DNA of 64,000 nt from positions 1 to 64,000 of the forward strand of contig JAKAEB010000003.1 of assembly GCA_021818445.1 (NCBI GenBank). The letters are read 5' to 3'. The DNA is from Planctomycetota bacterium. Lineage in GTDB: Bacteria > Planctomycetota > Phycisphaerae > WQYP01. Under the pieces are notes generated by a model, which worked only from the letters and a program-made list of their open reading frames with translations, was not told the DNA's origin and searched no databases. This document shows positions 1-7,302 of this stretch, one piece after another. Every line of letters starts with the position of its first letter. The first letter of the stretch is position 1. Both the position numbers and the translations under genes were made by a program.

Positions 1-78
1 TACAGCAGTCCGAATATCGGCTCAAACGCCAACACGCAGGATTTCATCACGCAGGTGCAATTGCAGGTGAAGTTCTAA
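1..78 (+). CDS. C-terminal end of an OprO/P-type porin (partial, 5' end outside window)
   Basis: The frame is open from base 1 and encodes the last 25 residues of an outer-membrane porin, ending in QVQLQVKF and TAA. The terminal Phe and alternating hydrophobic residues are the usual last beta strand and BAM recognition signal of outer-membrane barrels. The bases are identical to the last 78 bases of the complete porin gene at 11532-13052, so this is a second copy of the same gene or at least of its 3' end. A terminator follows. The rest of the gene lies upstream of the window, so overall identity of the copies cannot be judged here. Confidence 0.85.
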   Translation, partial: YSSPNIGSNANTQDFITQVQLQVKF

Positions 79-129
79 TCTGACCACATCACGGCGAACC
101 ACGCCGTGACCAACATCAAAACTCTCCCA

Positions 130-160
130 GGGCGGGCCAGCATGGCCCGCCCTTTTTCTT
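130..160 (+). terminator. Rho-independent terminator of the partial porin
   Basis: GGGCGGGCC, loop AGCAT, GGCCCGCCC, then TTTTTCTT: a perfect 9-bp GC-rich stem with a U tract, about 50 bases after the porin stop. The same terminator is present after the second porin copy. Confidence 0.9.
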
Positions 161-368
161 CGGTCAAATTCATCTTCAGAGGCCCTGCCGAGATGGTGGC
201 CGTTTCCAAAAGCAGCTTTGCTGATGCGTATATAGCCCATTTAGCTTGAGTTTTGCCAGAAATGCAGCGGTGAATATTTGCATCGCTGCCAAATTTTGCT
301 GCCTTATCATCCTTAACGCGATTACCATGTAATATCGCCAAGCGGACCATCTTGGATGGAGTTGAAGT

Positions 369-602
369 ATGCCATTGACAAAAACCATACATAAAGTGGG
401 AAACGGCAGCGCCTTACCGTTGGACAATACCATCATAGATATGGTAGGACTGCACGTTGGAGACCAGGTGCAGATTACCGTTGATGGACCGTAGTTGATC
501 GTCACGCCGACACAAGCCGGTATCGGCAAGGAAAGATTGGAAAAATCGCTCGCCACATTTCGTAGTCGCTATGCCCGTGCGCTGGCGGAACTTGCCAAGT
601 GA
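369..602 (+). pseudogene. AbrB/MazE-type antitoxin interrupted by an in-frame TAG
   Basis: From ATG 369 the frame reads MPLTKTIHKVGNGSALPLDNTIIDMVGLHVGDQVQI, a typical SpoVT/AbrB swapped-hairpin DNA-binding domain (KxGNxxALxL, then a G-L-x-x-GD turn). A TAG at 492-494 (codon 42) stops it. The same frame then continues for 35 codons (helical, KERLEKSLATFRSRYARALAELAK) to a TGA at 600-602. An intact gene would be 77 aa with the C-terminal toxin-binding tail these antitoxins carry. The TGA overlaps the GTG start of the Doc-like gene (GTGA), the usual coupled arrangement. Either the antitoxin is truncated to its DNA-binding half or the TAG is a sequencing error. It is not in the supplied ORF track. 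Confidence 0.7.
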
Positions 603-997
603 CGCGTAGTGCCATTCGATTTTCAACCATTGATGAGGTTGTAGCTATTCACGACGACGCACTTGATGGCCACGGGGGCCTGGCCGGAATTCGTGACCGC
701 AGACCGTTGAAATCGGCGTTCATGACCGCGCGGGCTTTGGGCAAATATCTGCACCGGGACATTCCGGCGAGGGCTGCGGCGTACGCACTCCGTATTTGTC
801 AGGCCCATGCCTTTTACGATGGCAACAAGCAGTCCGCGGTTTTATCAGGTTTTACTTTTCTCGATAACAATGGTTACGACCTGACCGCCTCGGATGACGA
901 CGTGATTACGCTGGGGCTCGGCGTCGCCTATGGCACCATCGACAAAGCCGATGCCACCATCTGGATACGAAATTTTTCCCGGCGTGCTGGTAAATAA
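599..997 (+). CDS. doc: Doc-like (Fic family) toxin of a type II toxin-antitoxin pair, motif altered
   Basis: 132 aa, the usual Doc size. Doc toxins phosphorylate EF-Tu through an inverted Fic motif H-x-F-x-(D/N)-(A/G)-N-K-R. Here the motif is HAFYDGNKQS (residues 70-79): His70, Phe72, Asp74, Asn76 and Lys77 are kept, but the following Arg is Gln. The tail AVLSGFTFLDNNGYDL matches the helix and loop after the motif in Doc. The GTG start at 599 overlaps the antitoxin stop, implying translational coupling. The lost Arg and the broken antitoxin upstream suggest a decaying module whose toxin no longer kills. The family is clear; activity is doubtful. Confidence 0.8.
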   Translation: MTRSAIRFSTIDEVVAIHDDALDGHGGLAGIRDRRPLKSAFMTARALGKYLHRDIPARAAAYALRICQAHAFYDGNKQSAVLSGFTFLDNNGYDLTASDDDVITLGLGVAYGTIDKADATIWIRNFSRRAGK

Positions 998-1079
998 TAT
1001 TTAACAATCACCCGCCATTCATGCCGCGCTGATAAAGATTACCTGCACAGGCCGCATGGCCTTCCGAAGCTCAACACTT

Positions 1080-1346
1080 TTATGCCAGTCCGAAATGCGC
1101 CGCATTCTTTTTAATATAGTGATGCCATTCGGCTGGTACATTTTCTTCGGCAAAGATCGCCTTAACCGGACACTCGGCAACACATAGGCCGCAACCGATG
1201 CATTCGGCTGGATTGATATATAGCTGTTCAGCATTTTCGCATTCGGACTCATCCTTACGTGGGTGAATGCAATCGGCAGGGCATACAGCAACACATGCCG
1301 CATCTTTTGTTCCAATGCATGGCTCAGTTATTACGTAAGCACTCAT
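1080..1346 (-). CDS. 7Fe ferredoxin (3Fe-4S / 4Fe-4S)
   Basis: 88 aa from ATG 1346, preceded by GGAGA eight bases upstream; the longer ORF in the track lacks a good RBS. It carries CIGTKDAACVAVCPADCIHP (the C-x7-C-x3-C-P spacing of FdxA-type 7Fe ferredoxins) and a canonical CIGCGLCVAECP cluster, then the VPAEW tail typical of FdxA. It is a soluble low-potential electron carrier. It is the last gene of the minus-strand arm and lies 43 bases after the HEAT-repeat gene, so it probably feeds or drains the flavoprotein. A close paralogue sits at 39639-39899. Confidence 0.92.
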   Translation of the reverse strand: MSAYVITEPCIGTKDAACVAVCPADCIHPRKDESECENAEQLYINPAECIGCGLCVAECPVKAIFAEENVPAEWHHYIKKNAAHFGLA

Positions 1347-1389
1347 GAAATAATCTCCAATTTCAGTTCGCTTCCAGTGATGCCGTTCG

Positions 1390-2352
1390 TCAATGTAAAA
1401 CGATTCCGTTTCGGAATTGATACCCCATCCCCTCCAACGCATTTTGCGCCGCTTTCCGGATATCCCCGTCCGGATCATCCAACATTTTCATAATGGAGTC
1501 CGGCGAGGATTTAATTTGCCCAAGCGCCATCACCGCAGCACGACGCACATCGGGCTGATCATGATCGAGAAGCGGTACCAACTTTGGGGCGGCGGGAATT
1601 CGCTTACGCGCCGCAACCATCGCCGCCTCTTTGACCACCTCCCAAGCGGGGTCGGACAGTGCGCGAACGATGCCGTCCGACGTGAGTTCAACAGAAAATT
1701 TATCCAACGCGATAACCGCTTCCTGGCGGACCTGCCAGTCGCTGTCATCGAGCATCCCGACGAGAATTTTTGCATTCATCTCGGAATGGACCAAGGCCAG
1801 AGCGCCAACGGCCAAACGCCGAACGTACGCGTCCTCATCTCCCAGCGCGGAAACCAGGACGGGTACCGCCTGCGGGTGCTGCATAAACCCCAAGGCCATA
1901 ACGACTTCGCGACGGACGTCGACATCCGGATCACCGGCCAGACTGGTCAAAAGCGGAATCGCCTCAACAATACGCAATTCCCGGAGACCAAAGACCGCTC
2001 CCGCCCGAATGCGCCCTTCGGGGCTCCTGGCGGCCTCCATCAACGGAGGGCCAGCGGCGGGATCGCGAAATTCACGCAATGCCGACTTGGCTGCCGCCCG
2101 GACGTCTGCGGAATCGTCCGTGAGGCATGTGACGATGAAGGGTATCGCCTCCGGATCACCGAGTTCCTCGAGATACCGCAGCGCCAGCCTTTTGATGGCG
2201 ACATCATCGTCAGATAGGGCCCGGCACAGAATGGCTAGATGGCGTCCATCAACTTGATCGTCAAGCTCGGTCATTGCAAGCCTTCGGACCGCCACATCAT
2301 CGCTGGAAAGCCGCACGTCGATATCGGAATATCCGCTGGTGTCAGTTGACAT
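1390..2352 (-). CDS. HEAT-repeat protein
   Basis: 320 aa made almost entirely of about 31-residue HEAT (PBS-lyase type) repeats, seen as recurring D-x-D-V-R-x-x-A-x-x-A-L-G patterns such as DPDVDVRREVVMALG and QPDVRRAAVMALG. No signal peptide or membrane segment is seen, so it should be a cytoplasmic alpha-solenoid. HEAT proteins of this type act as scaffolds, maturation factors or lyase-like chaperones for cofactor proteins. GAGGTGATATC precedes ATG 2352, and the start is only 4 bases from the stop of the upstream ferredoxin, so the two are co-translated. Its place between two ferredoxins suggests assembly or docking of the redox complex; that is inference. Confidence 0.9.
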   Translation of the reverse strand: MSTDTSGYSDIDVRLSSDDVAVRRLAMTELDDQVDGRHLAILCRALSDDDVAIKRLALRYLEELGDPEAIPFIVTCLTDDSADVRAAAKSALREFRDPAAGPPLMEAARSPEGRIRAGAVFGLRELRIVEAIPLLTSLAGDPDVDVRREVVMALGFMQHPQAVPVLVSALGDEDAYVRRLAVGALALVHSEMNAKILVGMLDDSDWQVRQEAVIALDKFSVELTSDGIVRALSDPAWEVVKEAAMVAARKRIPAAPKLVPLLDHDQPDVRRAAVMALGQIKSSPDSIMKMLDDPDGDIRKAAQNALEGMGYQFRNGIVLH

Positions 2353-2356
2353 GATA

Positions 2357-2584
2357 TCACCTCAAAAGATACGGTATGTTCACAGTTACTGCGTTGGCGG
2401 GACAATCAACCTGGCAGGGAGTGCAGTACCAGCACTCGTCACGTGCCATATATGCTTTACGTGTGTCCGGGTTGATGGCGAGCGCATCGAGCGGACAGAC
2501 TTCCACACATACGCGACATCCTTCGATGCACTTTGACTGATCGACAACAACGGGCAAATCAAAATGTTGGGTTGCCTGCGGCAT
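2357..2584 (-). CDS. AprB-like dicluster ferredoxin
   Basis: 75 aa from ATG 2584, preceded by AAGGAGATATATCT; the 95-aa track ORF starts too early. Two cluster motifs are present: CIEGCRVCVEVCP, with an unusual C-x3-C first spacing, and CWYCTPCQVDCPANAV, which resembles the second cluster region of adenylylsulfate reductase beta subunits (CWxCxxCxxxCPxxAI). It is half the size of AprB and lacks the C-terminal tail AprB wraps around AprA. It lies 72 bases downstream of the AprA/FrdA-like flavoprotein and is probably its direct electron partner. Confidence 0.88.
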   Translation of the reverse strand: MPQATQHFDLPVVVDQSKCIEGCRVCVEVCPLDALAINPDTRKAYMARDECWYCTPCQVDCPANAVTVNIPYLLR

Positions 2585-2656
2585 AGATATATCTCCTTCT
2601 AAAACGGAACGTCTCGCCATTGCGACTTCGTATCGCGCTGGCACATGGCAGTAAAT

Positions 2657-4384
2657 TCAGACGGCTTGAGTGATGGTCGATGACTCATCAATTCGGAGCC
2701 GACTGTAAGATTCGCGATCGTCCTTTTCCAGCGGCACCACATAAGGCGCAACCGGGCGTTTGATGAATTCCATATTGCCGTCGGGGGTGCGACGCAGATT
2801 TTGATGAACGAACCAGTTGGCGTTATCCGAAACCGGATACTCAACGCGGTAATGATAAAGCCCCCACCTGCTCTCGGTGCGGTTGAGGGAGGCTCGTGCC
2901 GCCATCTCCGCACAGTCACGGATAAAGTGCGCTTCCATCGCGCGCATTAAATCGTGCGGATTTCTGGCACCCATCTGGTCCAGATCGGCCTTGGCGCGAA
3001 TGAAATGCTCCAACCCAATCTCCATACGAGTCGTCAATTTGGGTGGTTGGAGGTAGTCATTTACCATCCGGCGCAACTTGTATTCAACTTGATGGTGCGG
3101 ATACCCATCGGGCTGCGACAACGGTCGGAGCACGCGGTCGCGTTCGGCTTCAACCTGAGCAGGATCGATCTTCGGTTCAGAGACGGTTTTTACGTACTCG
3201 ACGGCGTGTTGGGCGCAGATTTTTCCAAACGTAAATGCGCCGAGAAGGTAATTATGCGGTATTGACGCCATATCGCCAGCGGCATACAGGCCAGGCACCG
3301 TTGTCTCGCCGTTTTCATTAATCCAGACGCCTGATGCACTGTGGCCGCTGCAGAGACCTATTTCACTGATGTGCATTTCCACCATGTCATGACGGTAGCT
3401 TTTTCCTCGATTGGCGTGAAACAATCCGCGAGAAGGGCGTTCCGTCGTATGCATGATGCGCTCAATTTCCGAGATGGTTTCATCCGCCAGATGGTTCATT
3501 TTCAAGTAGACGGGGCCCTTGCCTGAATGGAGCTCGCGGTAAAACTCCATCATCATCTGACCGCTCCAATAGTCACATTGGATAAAGCGATGCCCCTGGG
3601 CGTTGACGGTATGACCGCCAAATGGGCCTGCCACATAGGCGCATGCCGGGCCGTTATAGTCTTTTATTAAAGGGTTAATTTGGAAACACTCGATGTTTGA
3701 AAGTTCGGCACCGGCATGGAACGCCATCGAGTAGCCATCGCCCGCATTGGTTGGCATCTCATAGGTGCCGTAGAGGTATCCCGATGCGGGAAGGCCAAGC
3801 CGACCACACGCGCCGCAGGCCAGGATAACCGCCTTAGCGCGGATGATGACGAATTCGCCGGTGCGGGTATTAAACCCCATAGCACCGGCAATACGACCTG
3901 CGTCCAGAATCAGGCGGGTTGCCATGATCCGGTTTTCAACGCGCACGCCGACGCGTCGTATCTTACGGCAGAGAATTTTCTTCAGGTCGTAGCCTTCGGG
4001 CATGGGAAGCACGTAGCGACCGTTGTGGTGAACTTTTTTCATGTCAAATTCGCCTGTGCTGGTCTTTTGAAATTTGACACCCCAGGAATCCAATTCCGAC
4101 ACCATCGCAGCACTGTTTTGCGCATATCTGAGCAGCGCCCGCTGGTTGACGATGCCATCATTGGCAAGCGTTATTTCCTTGACATAATCCTCCGGCTCCG
4201 CGTGTCCCGGCATGACCGCGTTGTTGAGACCATCCATGCCCATGGTGATCGCACCGCTGCGCCTTATGTTGGCTTTCTCCAGCAAAAGGACGGTGCGATC
4301 TGGCATCGCCTCCTTGGCCTTAATCGCCGCCACCGAACCGGCGCTGCCTCCACCGATAACTAAAATTTCAGTAATAATTTCCAT
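2657..4384 (-). CDS. AprA/FrdA-type FAD-dependent oxidoreductase (fumarate reductase/adenylylsulfate reductase alpha superfamily)
   Basis: 575 aa from ATG 4384 (AAGGATGG upstream). The N-terminal Rossmann motif is ILVIGGGSAG (GGGSAG at residues 11-16), followed by the RRSGAI segment that in this superfamily contacts the flavin. The C-terminal FAD loop is GLYAAGDMASIPHNYLLGAF. The middle holds a capping domain, and the C terminus a helical domain like FrdA/AprA. Members oxidise or reduce C-C bonds or sulfur oxyanions (succinate, aspartate, APS). The tightly linked dicluster ferredoxin favours AprA-like electron flow, but no sulfurylase or AprB proper is present, so APS is not assured as substrate. 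With an SsuABC-like transporter and a sulfotransferase next door, an organosulfur or oxyanion substrate is plausible. Confidence 0.88.
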   Translation of the reverse strand: MEIITEILVIGGGSAGSVAAIKAKEAMPDRTVLLLEKANIRRSGAITMGMDGLNNAVMPGHAEPEDYVKEITLANDGIVNQRALLRYAQNSAAMVSELDSWGVKFQKTSTGEFDMKKVHHNGRYVLPMPEGYDLKKILCRKIRRVGVRVENRIMATRLILDAGRIAGAMGFNTRTGEFVIIRAKAVILACGACGRLGLPASGYLYGTYEMPTNAGDGYSMAFHAGAELSNIECFQINPLIKDYNGPACAYVAGPFGGHTVNAQGHRFIQCDYWSGQMMMEFYRELHSGKGPVYLKMNHLADETISEIERIMHTTERPSRGLFHANRGKSYRHDMVEMHISEIGLCSGHSASGVWINENGETTVPGLYAAGDMASIPHNYLLGAFTFGKICAQHAVEYVKTVSEPKIDPAQVEAERDRVLRPLSQPDGYPHHQVEYKLRRMVNDYLQPPKLTTRMEIGLEHFIRAKADLDQMGARNPHDLMRAMEAHFIRDCAEMAARASLNRTESRWGLYHYRVEYPVSDNANWFVHQNLRRTPDGNMEFIKRPVAPYVVPLEKDDRESYSRLRIDESSTITQAV

Positions 4385-4438
4385 GATCCATCCTTTTTTA
4401 TAAAAGTGCAGCACTAATGAACCTTATTGCGGGACGAG

Positions 4439-5587
4439 CTACAACACCCGCTCCGACGCTACGTAGCGGCGCGGCACTGCAAAACGGTCTTTGTAGACCC
4501 GCGGCGCTCTGAATCCTTCAATTTGCTCCTGCGGCCAGTCGGCCAACGACGGCGGAGGTGGGGGCGGTCCGCACCATACACCCGCGTTCCGTCGGCACTC
4601 GCGACGATCCACCACCCAGTCTGCATAGCTTTCAATCACAATATGGCCGCCGGGGGCATCGAGGTTGGCCGCCCTGCAACGGGCGTCGCGTTCAATCATT
4701 TTGTTTACGTAGTCTGTACTGACTGGCCGGGCAGGTCCGTCAAAGTCGTAGCCCGCTTCACGTAGTTCGTCACCCGCTAAGGCACAGAAGATGCCTTCAT
4801 CGATGCGGCTCATTTCATCGCGATATATGCCGACAAATCTCTCGTGCACCGGTTCGCCGAGAGATCGATGATCAATCGTCAGCGCTCGCTGAACCGCTAA
4901 ATCGCCCTTATAGAAGTCGAGCATTGTCGGCTCGTATTTCTCATCGATAAACTGGCATATTCGCTGGAGTGCCCCGACTGGATCAGTGGCAAGGGATTCG
5001 TAGCGAAGAGCGAGGAGGCGTTCCGGGGGGTAGTGCCGCATCGCTTCAAGCGACTCGCGCATGCATCTTTTCCACATCACGGCACCAGCCACAACATTGG
5101 TGGGCCCGAAGCAGGACCGCAACTGTGAGCAGACCACATCCCTGCCGTCCCGGTACATGAGCACCACTTTGGCGTCCGGAAAGTCTTGAAATATTTCCTT
5201 TAGATAAAAGAGACTGTGCGGCGTCTTTTCGCCCCAACGATCCTTGCCGGTATATCCTCGGTGCCAGTTCATAATTGCCGCGAATGCTCCCTTGAAGGAT
5301 ATTTCTTCAACATACGTCATGACCTCATCAAGAACGGTGCGAGGATTGACCGCTAAACCAAAAAAGGGACGCTTGATACCGAAAAGCATTTCTTCCAACA
5401 ACACATGAAAATTGCGACCCTCCGACAGCAGGCCATAGGTGTGGATATAACGTCTGAACCGCGGGTAAAACCAAGTGACCTCCGGAACTGACACGCGGGA
5501 GTGTGCACCAATCATCGCCATCAGCAATGTTGTGCCGGATCTCTCGCCACCAACTATGAACACCGGCTCTTTTGAACTGCTTCCCAT
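4439..5587 (-). CDS. Sulfotransferase family protein (PAPS-type P-loop)
   Basis: 382 aa. The N terminus VFIVGGERSGTTLLMAMIGAHS contains the 5'-phosphosulfate loop of sulfotransferases, and KVVLMYRDGRDVVCSQLR the 3'-phosphate-binding segment (Arg and Ser). Members move a sulfuryl group from PAPS to hydroxyl or amine groups. No signal peptide is seen. It is the first gene of the minus-strand arm, 54 bases upstream of the flavoprotein. The AAGGAG upstream is 14 bases from the ATG, longer than ideal, but no earlier in-frame start exists. A C-terminal region of about 90 residues (PPPPPPSLADW onward) is proline-rich and looks family-specific. The acceptor is unknown. Confidence 0.88.
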   Translation of the reverse strand: MGSSSKEPVFIVGGERSGTTLLMAMIGAHSRVSVPEVTWFYPRFRRYIHTYGLLSEGRNFHVLLEEMLFGIKRPFFGLAVNPRTVLDEVMTYVEEISFKGAFAAIMNWHRGYTGKDRWGEKTPHSLFYLKEIFQDFPDAKVVLMYRDGRDVVCSQLRSCFGPTNVVAGAVMWKRCMRESLEAMRHYPPERLLALRYESLATDPVGALQRICQFIDEKYEPTMLDFYKGDLAVQRALTIDHRSLGEPVHERFVGIYRDEMSRIDEGIFCALAGDELREAGYDFDGPARPVSTDYVNKMIERDARCRAANLDAPGGHIVIESYADWVVDRRECRRNAGVWCGPPPPPPSLADWPQEQIEGFRAPRVYKDRFAVPRRYVASERVL

Positions 5588-6376
5588 ACCTGCTGTTGCA
5601 TCTCCTTATACTTGCCGGAGACTGGGTCATCACGGCTCACACGCATATCTGGATAAACGCAATCGCTGTGCCAAATTGAGAATCATCTTCTCTTCGCTTT
5701 GCGCAGACCTGTTATATGAAATGGTTCTGGCGATGGTTAACGCCAAGCCGATGTTGCATTCCGGTCAAATGAACGTGCTGAAGGGCCAAACTGAGCACAG
5801 GTGCCGGGCGGTAACGAGTTATGAGCCACCCAAAACGATCTCCATACATAATGTAAATGGCGGCATGCCAATAGATTATGGATGGACATTTAACATGCGT
5901 GGGGAGTCCAAGGTGCTGAAAGACTGTACAACTGCTACCCCTGATATCACGGTGCCAATGTCACGCCGGGAATATTGGGACGTTGTTGCGGATCACCGAA
6001 GTATTGAGTCAAAAAGATTAGGTCATAGCCGGGCGATCCGAGATGGTGGAAATCGGCTCTCTCCATGAAAAAGTCGCACCTGCGAAAGATGATTCAGGCC
6101 CATCGAAGCAGGCCAATTGACAACGTCCGGGTGCCCCGATTCAAATCGCACTGGGCAGTATCTTAAAAAAGAAGAACCTGCTTCCAATATATGATCCAAG
6201 GCGAATTCAGTGCTTGAGCGGCCTGAGCCCCCCAAGCTTAGCCGGGACGTTTTCGTCGACCAATCGGGCTGGTTTTCATCTTATGGCATCATTTTTGCGT
6301 TAGGGGATGGTGGTGAGCGCAGAAGCCTGTGCGTCTGGACACGCACTGAGAGGGATAACGTTTGTTGGAGTCAAAG
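5588..6376. promoter_or_regulatory. Divergent intergenic region between the two arms of the redox/transport cluster
   Basis: About 790 bases with no convincing gene; the track ORFs here match no family I recognise and overlap one another. It must carry the outward promoters of the sulfotransferase-flavoprotein arm and the ABC-transporter arm, and is the natural target of the LysR regulator. I could not single out a convincing operator. Confidence 0.55.
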
Positions 6377-7264
6377 ATGATGGCACTAAGCGAGCCGCAA
6401 CTGGAGAGAGGCGCCGTGAGTATACGTAATGTGTCACTCCGGTTTAATGTCGGCGGATCGAGTGTGCTGGCCCTGAGCCGGTTATCGCTTGATATATCCC
6501 CCGGTGAATTCATTTGTGTGGTCGGCCCCTCAGGCTGTGGTAAATCAACCCTGCTCGGCGCGGTCGCCGGATTTATGAAGCCGTTCGAAGGGGAGGTGCT
6601 GGTAGATGGCGATCCAGTCCGAAAGCCCGGTGCGGACCGGGGAATGGTCTTTCAACAGCATGCCCTTTTCCCTTGGAAAACGGTCTTGGGCAATATTGAA
6701 TTTGGCCTGCGAATGGCGGGCGTCAAAGCCTCACAGCGCAGGAAGGTGAGCCTGCGGCTCTTGGAGATGGTCGGACTCGTCGGCTTTGAGGACTCGTTGC
6801 CGTCGCAGCTATCGGGCGGTATGCAGCAGCGTGTCGGAATCGCCAGAGCACTGGCAAACAATCCGGGCGTGCTGCTTATGGATGAGCCATTCGGATCCCT
6901 CGATGCCCTTACCCGTGTAAAGATGCAGGAACTACTTTTACAGCTATGGCAGGAGCTTCGTACGACTGTCATATTCGTAACGCATGATGTGGAGGAGGCG
7001 ATTTTCCTGGCAGATCGGGTGGTCATGCTGACGGCGCGTCCGGCCATGAAGAAGGGCATCATCGATATTGATCTTCCCCGACCGCGAAATAAGGAAATGA
7101 TCACGTCGAGAAAATTCAATGAATTTAAGAGCCAATGCCTTGAGATGCTCCACACGGAAAGCCAGCGTCCCATCCACTCTCCCGACCCCGACATGCTGAC
7201 GTTTGGTGTTGGTGGCGTCGCATGGCAGGCACCTGAAAGGCAAAAGGCGCACCACGCCCGTTGA
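6377..7264 (+). CDS. ABC transporter ATP-binding protein, SsuB/TauB/NrtD family
   Basis: 295 aa from ATG 6377 with GGAG six bases upstream (the track begins at a TTG 15 bases earlier). Walker A GPSGCGKST, Q-loop VFQQHALFPW, signature LSGGMQQRVGIARAL, Walker B VLLMDEPFGSLD and switch His in FVTHDVEEA are all intact. The sequence is typical of importers of nitrate, sulfonates and taurine. A C-terminal extension of about 30 residues follows the core. It is the first gene of the plus-strand arm, followed 38 bases later by the binding protein and then the permease, giving a complete importer. Confidence 0.95.
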   Translation: MMALSEPQLERGAVSIRNVSLRFNVGGSSVLALSRLSLDISPGEFICVVGPSGCGKSTLLGAVAGFMKPFEGEVLVDGDPVRKPGADRGMVFQQHALFPWKTVLGNIEFGLRMAGVKASQRRKVSLRLLEMVGLVGFEDSLPSQLSGGMQQRVGIARALANNPGVLLMDEPFGSLDALTRVKMQELLLQLWQELRTTVIFVTHDVEEAIFLADRVVMLTARPAMKKGIIDIDLPRPRNKEMITSRKFNEFKSQCLEMLHTESQRPIHSPDPDMLTFGVGGVAWQAPERQKAHHAR

Positions 7265-7302
7265 AAGATTACTAACCGGTCATGTTTTTAAGGAATTAGA
7301 CC

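Larger units (their letters stand above)
1..160 (+). repeat. 160-bp direct repeat, copy 1 (partner 12975-13134)
   Basis: Porin 3' end, spacer and terminator match 12975-13134 with one visible difference (acgccgtgac here, acaccgtgac there). Identity stops right after the terminator T run. The repeat may extend leftwards beyond the window. Confidence 0.95.

Noticed and set aside
176-626. Minus-strand ORFs of 70-126 aa over the toxin-antitoxin locus
   Set aside because: They oppose the AbrB-Doc pair, which has clear family motifs and a coupled GTGA junction; the minus frames show no family features.
5475-6068. 197-aa plus-strand ORF over the start of the sulfotransferase and the divergent region
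   Set aside because: Its first part is the reverse complement of the sulfotransferase gene; the rest matches no family and lacks an RBS.
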